DNA of 64,000 nt from Hemerocallis citrina. Taxonomy: Eukaryota > Streptophyta > Magnoliopsida > Asparagales > Asphodelaceae. Positions 55,176 through 64,000 of this stretch are shown here, in pieces (positions within the stretch are counted from its first letter, which is position 1; each line of letters opens with the position of its first letter). The translations under genes and the position numbers were made by a program. Where the stretch lies: positions 111,235,549 to 111,299,548 of the forward strand of contig CM030368.1 of assembly GCA_017893485.1 (NCBI GenBank), read 5' to 3'. A model generated the notes under the pieces. The model saw nothing but the letters and a program-made list of their open reading frames with translations, had not been told where the DNA came from and made no database searches.

Positions 55176-56336
55176 ATGGCTCGTGGGAATTTTTCTCAGC
55201 CTGATTCGGTTGAGGCTATCACTGCCGTGTTTGAGCATCTGATCAATCAGCAGCAAAACCACATTGATCTAGTGATGGCTGCTCTTGAAGCTGCTGGGTT
55301 CTGCCTCCCATTGTGCCTGTACAGGAAAATCTTCTGCCTCGTCCAGGAACAGTTACAGATTTTATGAGGCAGGATCCCGACAGCTTTTCCGGTACTGAGA
55401 CGCATTTGGAGGCTGAACAGTGGTTGATCCAGACCGAGCGCTTGCTCTTGACGGAACGTGTTGCCGAGGCTGATAGGGTGGGTGTGGTTTCCATCCAGCT
55501 CATGGATTTGGCTCACATTTGGTGGATGGCCGAGTCCGAGCGACTTGAGAGGCCTATTGCTTGGACTACTTTCACTCGGGGATTCTTGGAGAAGTTCTTC
55601 CCCAGTAGTACTCGAGTTGAGATGAAACAGCAATTCCTGGCCCTAAAACAGGTTAAGTCATTATTCTATTTTGAAATTTTGTTAAATAATTGTTCAAACA
55701 ATGTTGTAACATGGACTTCTTGAAACAGGGTTCCAGGTCAGTGGATGAGTACGCAGCTGAGTTTACTAGACTTAGCCGCTTCACTACCGTTATTGTGGAA
55801 ACCAAAGAGGATAGGGCTCGTAGATTCACAAATCGGCTTGAGTAGGATATCAAGAGGCATCTTGTCTCTCTCCATTTGTGTACTTATTCTGATGCTCTTG
55901 ATGCAGCTCGAGGTGAAGAGCAGGCTCGTGGTGGTTTGGTTCCTTCTCTGCGGACTGTTCCGCATTCTGCTGCTAGGCCTTCTGGTGGTCCTGTTCGGAG
56001 GCCTGTCCCAACCCATCCGGTCAGGGCAGCTCCGTATCCTTCTGCTGGTTTCAAAAAGGGTGGTTTTGCGACTTCTGTCAGTTGTCTGGGCATGAGCGTA
56101 AGAATTGTTGGCGCGTTAACCGCCAGTGCTTTTGGTGTGGTGCCGCAGATCATTCAGTACGCGATTGTCCGCAGCAACAGCAGGTGGCTCTTCCAGCCAG
56201 GGGTCCTGTTCAGCAAGCAGGCCCAGCTCGTGGTCCTATTAGGCCTCCGCTTCCTCCTCAGCTTCGGATTTTCGGTCAGAGGACCGCTGTTCCGATGAGA
56301 GGTCAGGCTTTCAACTTGTCTGTTGCAGATGCTGAA
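55176..56336 (+). pseudogene. Gag of the second tandem unit (with intron)
   Basis: ATG at 55176 (MARGNFSQPDSVEAI). One T is missing near 55300, shifting frame. Then QENLLPRPGTVTDFM, TETHLEAEQWL, LAHIWWMAES and FLEKFFPSSTRVEMKQQFLALKQ to the donor at 55652. The second exon starts GSRSVDEYAAEF at 55729, with TAG at 55843-55845 (CAG in element B) and a frameshift near 56060. The clearest second zinc knuckle in the window is CFWCGAADHSVRDC, followed by a PARGPVQQAGPARGP linker. A solo LTR interrupts it at 56337. Confidence 0.9.
55652..55728 (+). other. Candidate intron within gag (second tandem unit)
   Basis: 77 bp, GTTAAG...TTGAAACAG, nearly identical to 47271-47347. Confidence 0.75.
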
Positions 56337-56368
56337 TGTATTGCCCTGATTTTCATTTAATGAAAATT

Positions 56369-56390
56369 ATATATATATATATATATATAT
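56369..56390. repeat. (AT)n microsatellite near the LTR start
   Basis: Eleven AT repeats replacing the TATTATTTT stretch of the other copies. Confidence 0.9.
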
Positions 56391-56886
56391 TTGCACGTAG
56401 TGTGCACATGCAATATTTTTAGTGATCTTTTTCATTATGATGAGTATAGATATTTATACATGTGTTCTTTAATTATTTTTAAGTAGAGGCCCTTTTTCAA
56501 TTAGACAAAAAGCCTCTCTTTTTAAAAATCCCAAATTTAATTCAATTTATTATTTTGGCCCAAAAACTAAAGCCCATGAGCTATTTTATTTTTAAATACA
56601 ACTTGTAATGTAGAATACAATTTGAAGATTTTTTTTTATGTAAAAATATAATGTACAAATTTTTGGAGACCAAGTTACATGCACGTGCATTGCACGTACA
56701 TGTGCAAAATGCACATGATGTACTAGGCTGGTTTGGAACTTTTGGAGAGAATAGGAATTTTCAAGTGGAGTCATGGTGGTGGTGGTTACTTGATCATGGG
56801 TGGTTAGTGTAACTCCTCCTTAAATCTTAGCCATTTGTTCCTAACTCCTAAGTTAATCCTAGCCTTCCATTTTTCTAGATTTTTAG

Positions 56887-56894
56887 TATAAATA
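56887..56894 (+). promoter_or_regulatory. LTR TATA box
   Basis: TATAAATACCCCCCTCCC, same module as at 30267. Confidence 0.75.
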
Positions 56895-57825
56895 CCCCCC
56901 TCCCCCCCTAGCCTAGTTATTCTTGTGCTAATTATTCCTCCAAACCTATAGTTCAATTATATTATCTAGTAGTTTATTAAGTGAGTAAAAGATTGAGTTT
57001 ATGTGTGGGAGTTGTGCTTGCAACAAGAGGAGGCCGGCATCAATCAAGGGAGGCTCGGGTTTTGGTGTGCTTGGGGTTGTGTGGGCGCCGACGAGGAGGG
57101 AAATCACTCTTTTGGCAAGGACATTTGTTTAGGAGGTGTTGCTAGTTGTATTTTCTCTCCAAATTAAGGTGGGTAAATTTTCCATATTTCTAATTAGGAA
57201 TGCATGCCAGATTTGAATGGAAAGTATGATGCATGAAAAATATTAACAAGAGTACGCATTTAATTGGAAAATTGACCTATTGATTGATTGAAATGTTGAT
57301 GTGAAACTGTATGTGGTTCTATCATTAAAACTTAAGTTGTGTGCGAATTGATTATAGCCATGGATTATGTGAAGAAAACTTCACTATTAACATTAAAAAT
57401 TATATGCAAGAGTTAGTAGATTGGCAATATTGCTTTATGTGCTTAAATGGACATTTTATGATAATGTTGTGATGAATGAAGTAAATTGTAGTTAGTATGT
57501 TTGTGAAATGAATAAACACAGAAAATTGATGTAGAGAGTAGTGAAATTAAAATGTCGAAAAGAAAAAGAAATGTGTTCGTAGTAGTATATAAATCTAACC
57601 TAATTGTATGGTAGAAAGGTGCTAATTATTGGGAAATACATATTTAATTATTGGAAAATTATTTTTATGTACTGAAGTATAATTCATGATGGGAATAATT
57701 AATCTGGAATTTTTACAGCATGATAGTGAGAGCAAAATGAAATGAGAACTTGATGAAAATCGAAATATTTTCCTAAACAGAGAGGGTTGATATAATTAAA
57801 AAAATGAGTTGCATTATGACAACCC

Positions 57826-57917
57826 GAGCCTATAGCTCGAGTGGTCGGGATGCTTTTAATCGCTACAGTATACACGGAGTTTCTCAGAGGTTGAGGGATC
57901 GAATCCCGTTGACACCA
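57826..57917 (+). other. tRNA-like module 1
   Basis: A box TAGCTCGAGTGG (57833-57844) and B box GGATCGAATCC (57896-57906), whose flanking G and C extend a GGG/CCC stem around a 7-nt loop. Ends ACACCA. Confidence 0.55.
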
Positions 57918-58001
57918 TACATTTTTGTTTCAAACACTTAAAAAAATATTAAGAGTCAGCCGAGAGCATTTAATGCTCTCAGCTCTGTTTCATACCGCTG
58001 C

Positions 58002-58075
58002 TGAAAGTGGCCTAGTGGCTTGTGCTTGTGGCTCGGTTCTCTCTGGTTGCGGGTTCAAATACTGGGCTCGGCCAG
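58002..58075 (+). other. tRNA-like module 2
   Basis: A box TGGCCTAGTGG (58008-58018) and B box GGTTCAAATAC (58052-58062), spacing 44 bp. Between the modules is a perfect hairpin GAGAGCATT/ATGCTCTC near 57962. Confidence 0.5.
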
Positions 58076-59617
58076 TATTTTAAGGTTGAGAAAAAATATT
58101 TTTTTGGGTTCTTGATGATTGAAAAAATTAGGGAAAAAAATATGATTATTACTCTAAAATTATGTGGGACTTATTGGAAATTATTTGAATGAAGTGGAGT
58201 ATATTGTGAGAACAAAAGTATAATTTAGAACTATAGTTCTACACTTGCATTTTTATAAAAGTTGTACTTTACAAAAGCACTTGAAATGAAATATTAGAAA
58301 AGAAATATGAATAAGAAAGGAATTATGTGAAGTGATGTGAATTATTCTCATTGGAGAATAGTGTGACAAATTATGAAGAGTGAATATTCATTTTTGATCG
58401 TATAACTAGTGATGTGGTTTTTAATGTGAAAATTATATTTCATGAATTACATGATGAATAATTGAATCCCATGTATAGTTATGGACTTTTGAATAATTTA
58501 AAAATCATGATTGGAAAAGAGAAATAATTTTGAGTACGACAACTCAACCATGTGAATTTATGAATTGAAATTGAAAATTAGAGTGTAGCCAAAGCTCACA
58601 CCGGCAAGTAAAAAATGATAAATTATAACTTTGACATTGAAAAGACCAGATTTGGGTCATTGTGAGTGAAAGAAATAAGACCGGTAGTAGTTAGAGGTCT
58701 AACTCTAGAATCTTGATTTTGTTCACGATTTCATTAGAATTAGTTACATAGTGAAGATGTGATGAAAGTAAGAGAAAAACATTGAGTATGAGGGCCATTG
58801 GATTAGCGGCGAGAGCGTATCCCATGATGTCCCATGATGAGTCATGATAGGGCATGGATACTACTCCAGAGTACCGTCCCGGTGGCGACGCTCGTGGGAT
58901 GTTGGACGACTGCGGATGGTGTCATGTCTATGGTAGGAGCTGAATTACCACAGGATGCCTGCATGATGAGTCATGTGTCAGTGCGTTGAGATTCCCTCCA
59001 GGGTGCCTAGACATGAGTTCGTATGTCAGAAAACATCTAGGATACTTACCGTAGTTACAGTAGTAGATTAAGTGATGACGAGGGATTGAACCCTCCCAAG
59101 ATGAAGAACGATTAAGGGCTTGCCCTCGGACCTATGTAGTATGGGATGCATAGAATCCGAACAAGCGTGCATTAGTGTCATATAATATAAACAACTGCAT
59201 TAAGGACTAAGTGCACAATCACAACACGACATCATTAGAGTATTCCCTTTAGTTTGATATGTGACAAGTTTGTGTTTGTTAAATATGGAAAATTAGTTAT
59301 ACTATTTCCGGCATAGAGAGGATGGCCGTGTATAATGTTCGTCGGTTGAATAAACTGACGTACCCACAGTTTTATATGCATGGTAATGACATGATAAAGA
59401 TTAAAGAGGAACAGATGCTTAAAGATTATTCAATGTTGTTGAATATTTATTTAAGTGTTGTAAATTTACTTCCGCTGTGCAATGTAAAGTGTAAAGTTTT
59501 ATGTAAACTCTGATGTAAAGTGAAAAGTTCAAATTTCCTTGTAAAATTGTACTAAATGAAGTGTAAAGATTCTGTAGAACTCTCGAATTCAGTTGTATTT
59601 GGGATTCGGGGCGTTAC

Positions 59618-59810
59618 ACTGAAACAGCTGAAGGATGGGGCAAGTATCTTTTTGCTTTTTGTTTTGTTGTTGTTGTTTTACTTTCTCTTTGTTTCTTTCT
59701 TTTGGTCTTGTTTTGCTTTCTTTCCGTTATCTTTCTGCATTGTTGTTTTCCTTACCCTTGATTGTCTGCTTTTTTTTTTCTTTCTCCTTGTCTTTATGTT
59801 ATCTTTCTGT
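59618..59810 (+). pseudogene. Gag end and gag-protease intron of the second tandem unit (truncated)
   Basis: After the TSD the sequence resumes ...ETAEG, a donor-like CAA|GTATCT at about 59645, and the T-rich intron of element B. It breaks off near 59800-59815, where A-type LTR sequence starts. The acceptor and the whole pol are missing. Confidence 0.85.
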
Positions 59811-61493
59811 GTTGGATCATGGGTATTCGTCGTTCGTGTGTTTCGTCGTTGTTTGTGTGTTCGTTTTGGTTCGTGGTTCGGTTGTTCGTTGAGTTTGTGC
59901 TCAGGGATCCATTCCCATTATTCTCGCTTTTGCTTCGTTTTCATCATCGTCTATAAGGCAAGTAACTTGTATTATTTTCTTTGTGTAATACAAGTACTAA
60001 ATACCGCCTGTAGTATAGTTGTATTCTAGAGACAATTTTTGTGTGAACCCCTTGTTGATCTTGTCTCTATTGTATTGACCCGCCCGTAGTTGCCTCTTTA
60101 CACACATGACATGAAATAACTTAAGGATGACCACTTCTTATTGTATACATGCATGTTGTTCATGACTTATTGTATGATCTCGTGTGCTTGATGTGTTGAT
60201 TAGTAGTATAACTTGTTGTAGACTTGTCAAATACCCTATACCATGTTTCTTGGACATCTAGTACACCCTATTTCATGTTTGGTTATGTTTTGAATGAGTT
60301 TCATATGAACTAGTTGACTTTGTGCATGAAGGATATTTTCTGTTTTGTCGATTCCCTGTTTTTTATCAGTATTTTAAACCATATTAAGGTAAGTATATGA
60401 AAACTATTTTTGAATATGAGTTATAGAGGATTCTATCCACTTTCCAGATTTTCTGACAGATCTCAGTTTCGATTTATGAGTTGCGAGTTATGACTATTTT
60501 CTTACAGATGTGTTTAAAATTCTAGATCCAGTTTTATATAAATTCTGTATGGTAATCTATTTTTCTACTGATGATAAAGAAAATATTTTGATCCAAGATT
60601 TTGTTGATTTCAACTAGACTTGATTGGGATTAATCCCTATTTTTTGTGGATTTAATTGATGCCTTTCACAAACTATTCTATACTTGCAAATAATTACTAT
60701 ACTTGCAGAATTTCCTTGCTATTCAGTAAAGATACATAATTTCAACATGATTCTATTTGTTTTCTATAAAAACTTTGCGAATATGAATTATAGCCTACTG
60801 TATCTAGTTTGTCACCCTTTTGACGGATCTGGATTTTGATTTGTATTTTGTGAGATCTTGCTGTTTTCGTACTGCAGTGTTTAAGATTTCAGATTTTACA
60901 AATTTGCCGGGTCTTGCTATTTTCTGATTTTATTTGACTATTCTATTTATGTTGAAAAATTATGAAACTTTATTTTTTGATACTATACATACTACGGAAT
61001 ACCCCAAATTTTTTTTGGATTTAATCAGTAAGTTTTGATGCCGTTTTCCTATTTATGAATACAAACTTCTGATTTCTGACTGAACATGTTTTCTGATTAA
61101 ATACTGTTTTGAGACATGTTTTTGTGAAATACCATATGACTTATATATATTTGATGGATTCAGCCGGGAGTCTATTTTTCAGATTTTTCGACGAATCCAA
61201 TTTGCGTGTTTGTGGCAACGGGAATTCCAGATTTAGTGCGGTACTGCCTGCTGTCTTGAACAAGAATTTTCGTTGTTCTATCCTTTTATGTGTTGTCTTT
61301 CGCCTCTACATTTTTATCTTTCAACCTGAACTTGTTACTTGTCCATGCTATATTATTCTTTCCATTTCGTGTACACACACATTTCTGTTGATAATAATAA
61401 CAAGAAACTAAGCTGGGGTTTAAGGGAAAGATCTAATAATGGAAAATACGAAAACATGTACTTCGAAGGGGATCTATAGATCCTACGTGATTA
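59811..61493 (+). mobile_element. Partial A-type LTR (middle part)
   Basis: Matches 6196-9579 from about 7010 to 8655, including the GC-type donor AAG|GCAAGTAACTTG (donor 59958). Its left part was lost in the junction with element B, and its right part is cut by the reversed LTR at 61494. It may be element A's own 3' LTR. Confidence 0.85.
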
Positions 61494-64000
61494 GTCACGC
61501 CTCGCTTCCCAAAAAGAATACGAAATACGGATACGCAACAAAAGCCCAGCGAATGACTTTCATCATCCATAAGCTATTCAGGAATCTTTATAATATTTCA
61601 CAAAATAATCAGAGTCGGAAGCAAAAATGTCAACCACACATGCATAACTGAATTAATAAACCAACAGAATTTACTTGAAACAAAATATAATATTCTCAAA
61701 TAAATTAGAATCTGGACAAGTCAAATATCCCGGGTCACATTGCCCAAATACAAAATAAATATCCAAGTACTCAAAATACATTGTTCCAAAGCAACAATAA
61801 TAATAATAGTAATAAACAAGAAATCCAGTACTAATATCTCATTTTGCCAATACCGTCGGGCAGCTGACCATCCTGATTTGCAATTAATAATTATAGGAGA
61901 AGGAAAGAGAAAACATGTAACCGTCAATTGCAAGTTACGAGCCACTTATAATGTAGGATACAAGCACATGTGAAAACTAACAAATAACATGGAATAATAC
62001 ATCAACAGTGATAACTAGCATGAATTAGTAAAACAAAGTCAAGCAGCATGGTATTCTAACAGTACAGATGTTTTATATCAATTACAGTATCATATGGCAA
62101 CTAACAGTGTCCAGTAACAGTAAGCTCAGTACACCAGTGAATCAGGATAACAGTATAGCAGTATCAGTCTCACAGTATCAGTCTAACAGTATCAGTCTTA
62201 TGTTCTTACAGTTTTGTGTGTATTACTAGCTAGGTAGCACTTCATGCACCCCAAAAACACAACACATGGTTGCTACAACAAACAGTTTCGCTTTTAGATT
62301 TCATAATGGACCATAATGAGGCAGTGTACTCAGGTATCAGTAACAGTAACAACAGCGGTAAAGTAACAGTAACAGTAGCAGAAAAGTAACAATAACAGTA
62401 GCAGTACGAAACACTAGTTCCCTTCCAAGTACACGTTTTCACATTTTTCACAACTAGATCTTCCCTTAAGAAACCCCAGTTTGGTTACTTTTATTATGGT
62501 TATCAAACAGACATGATGGTGCATAAAATAATATCAAACTAACATATTATAATCAGTATTAGGTTCAGGGAAACAATCAAGCATGCATAGATGATATACA
62601 GTCATATAAACGAGCAAAACAGTGTAGCACTAAAACCGCACTAAAACAGCGAATCTCGTCGCTACAGAAATGCAAATCTAGATCCGTCAAAGAATCTGGA
62701 AAATAAACTCCCAACCGAATCTAGCAAATATAAATAAGTCACATGGTAATTCACAAAATCATAACTCAAAACTGATTTGAATCCAGAAAACATGTTCAAT
62801 CAGAAATCAGTAAAACGAATTCTCAGTCCGAAAAACAGCATCAAAACCTCTCAAATAAATCCAGGAAAAGTCTGGGGTATTACCCTATATGTTTAGAATC
62901 AAAATATAAAGTTTCATAATATTTCAGTAAAATTAGTTCAGTCATCAAAAATAGGAAAATATCAAGAAACGATGGTTTGGCAGTTCTGGAATTCCCAACA
63001 CTGCTATACGAAAACTGAAATATCTCGCAAGCCGTGAAACGAAATACAAATCCGCCAAAGGGAGATAAAAATAGATAAAATAAACTAACTTTTATATTTC
63101 ACAAACATTTTCCATACAGTAAAAGGAATCAGGGTGAAAACGCAATTCTTTACAGGACAGCGAGCAAAATACAGCAAGTATGACTTTTGTAAACATTCAT
63201 GAAACGACATATAAAACTCATTAATAAAATCTAAAAAAATTCTGGGTAATCCCTAGATAGGTATAGAAAAACTGACCAAAGTTCTAGATCAAAATAATAT
63301 GTGTAGCACAAGTATCAAAATAATTTAGTCATTAAAATCACCAAGAAATGAAATCTAGAAAAGATCTACACCTGTGTAGTGAAACAGTCATAAGTCACTC
63401 ATACAAAAATGAAATCGAGCAAGGTCAGAAGGGTTGGAAAGTAGATAAAATTCTCTAATACTCATGTTTTATACCGAAATTAAGTTACTGACTTCAAGAC
63501 AGTCCAAAGCAGCAACCAAAACAGATCAGTGACAAAATACAGACTTTTCCCTTTAACAACAACTCAACATATATCATACAAAACTTGTTCAAAGTACAAC
63601 CAAACTTGAAATAGAGTCTACCAAGTGTCCAAACATCATGAATTAGGATAATTAACATATCTAAAACAAGTCTATCACATGGATCCAACAAATGCACAAT
63701 TTCTCATAACTAACTCACATATTCGAATCACCTCAAATAAACGGTAAATCCTAAGTTGTACTCATGTCTTAAATGTCGTGAGGCAACTATGGTCAAGTTT
63801 TCATAATAGAGACAAAACCCATCAAAGATAACACACACACGAGTTGTCTCTAGACCCAACTACACTATAGGTGGTATTTTTGACTTGTATCAAACAAAGG
63901 AATTGGAGTACAAGTTACTTGCCTTAAACGAAGATGAAGAACGATGAAAATCAAGAGTGACGGGAGTGGATCCCCACAATGAACAAAACCCACGAACGAA
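61494..64000 (-). mobile_element. B-type LTR, reversed, runs off the window
   Basis: Plus-strand start GTCACGCCTCGCTTCCC is the reverse complement of a B-type LTR end. It is collinear (reversed) with 52500-55004, including TTACTG arrays, the GGCAAGTAACTTG donor (63912-63924) and the start of the GC-rich leader at the window edge. Whether it is a solo LTR or part of an element cannot be told. No primer site lies left of it, so it is not a 5' LTR facing left. Confidence 0.9.

Larger units (their letters stand above)
56337..59617 (+). mobile_element. Solo LTR, C-type gypsy
   Basis: TGTATTGCCC...GGGGCGTTACA with the TSD CTGAA (56332-56336 and 59618-59622), 3281 bp. Collinear with element C LTRs but clearly older. 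It keeps the promoter (56887), donor (57169), tRNA-like modules (57826-57917 and 58002-58075) and the conserved TGAGTCA block (58838 and 58967, again 129 bp apart). Confidence 0.95.
43159..59810 (+). mobile_element. Element B tandem: LTR-internal-LTR-partial internal
   Basis: Two B-type LTRs (43159-46635, 51580-55004) bracket a complete internal region. The second LTR is again followed by a primer site and gag (55005-56336), continuing past a solo LTR to about 59810. Such a tandem sharing one LTR arises by unequal recombination between elements. It sits in element A integrase; 43154-43158 (GATAT) would be the left TSD, but the right end is lost in a deletion joining to an A-type LTR. Confidence 0.85.
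6196..61493 (+). mobile_element. Element A: ancient gypsy element opened by nested insertions
   Basis: This composite is inferred by removing younger insertions. What remains is a 5' LTR (6196-9579), a leader with primer binding site (9580-9730), gag to RNase H (18065-19866), N-terminal integrase (25267-26029), C-terminal integrase (42609-43158) and a piece of A-type LTR (59811-61493). Each junction except the right one is proved by a TSD: CTAAT, GCTAT and AGCTT. The joined internal parts are collinear with element B (46636-51579). The right side is less certain, because a tandem of element B and a deletion separate the integrase from the LTR piece, so those two may not belong to one insertion. 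The coding regions are all pseudogenes. Confidence 0.7.

Noticed and set aside
59556..60029. 157-codon ORF across three element fragments
   Set aside because: Joins a solo LTR end, B intron sequence and an A-type LTR; no biological unit.

Overview
The window is repeat DNA from a plant nuclear genome, probably a large flowering-plant genome; I cannot name the species. The evidence is AT-rich DNA packed with plant-type LTR retrotransposons: Ty3/gypsy chromoviruses with chromodomain-bearing integrases, and one Ty1/copia element. Their primer binding sites match initiator tRNA-Met. I see no ordinary host gene, rRNA gene or CRISPR array. Every recognisable coding stretch is retrotransposon gag or pol, and nearly all are broken.

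The layout is a nest of insertions, resolved here by terminal TG...CA motifs and 5-bp target-site duplications (TSDs). The outermost layer is an old gypsy LTR (1-1703 and 5280-6195). It holds a reversed solo LTR (1704-5279) and a long composite called element A (+ strand, 6196 to about 61493). Element A has been opened by four later events: (1) a solo LTR at 9731-18059 (TSD CTAAT), itself holding a 4.9-kb solo LTR at 10940-15861 (TSD GTATG); (2) a 5.4-kb solo LTR at 19867-25261 (TSD GCTAT); (3) a minus-strand copia element at 26030-42603 (TSD AGCTT), into whose LTR a full-length 11.75-kb gypsy element (element C, 29724-41475, TSD GGTTC) has jumped; (4) a relative called element B, as LTR-internal-LTR-internal in tandem (43159 to about 59810), itself holding a solo LTR at 56337-59617 (TSD CTGAA). 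After this comes a piece of an A-type LTR (59811-61493), cut by a reversed B-type LTR that runs off the window.

Element C is the most complete: two LTRs of about 3.28 kb, a primer binding site, an intact extra ORF ahead of gag, gag with a zinc knuckle, then protease, reverse transcriptase, RNase H, integrase and chromodomain. Its pol carries three stops and two frameshifts. Elements A and B are older relatives with two zinc knuckles in gag. The copia element has lost reverse transcriptase and RNase H through a deletion that also ate one LTR.

The most interesting signal is that these gypsy elements look built around spliceosomal introns. There is a 77-78 bp GT-AG intron inside gag in all three A/B gag copies. 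There is a phase-1 intron at the gag-protease junction in both B and C, at the equivalent codon. There are conserved splice donors just downstream of the LTR promoter: a GC-type donor AG|GCAAGT in all six A/B LTR copies, and AAG|GTGGG in all four C-type copies. Acceptors sit directly ahead of the first ATG in B and C. A second unexpected signal is a pair of tRNA-like A-box/B-box modules inside the C-type LTRs.
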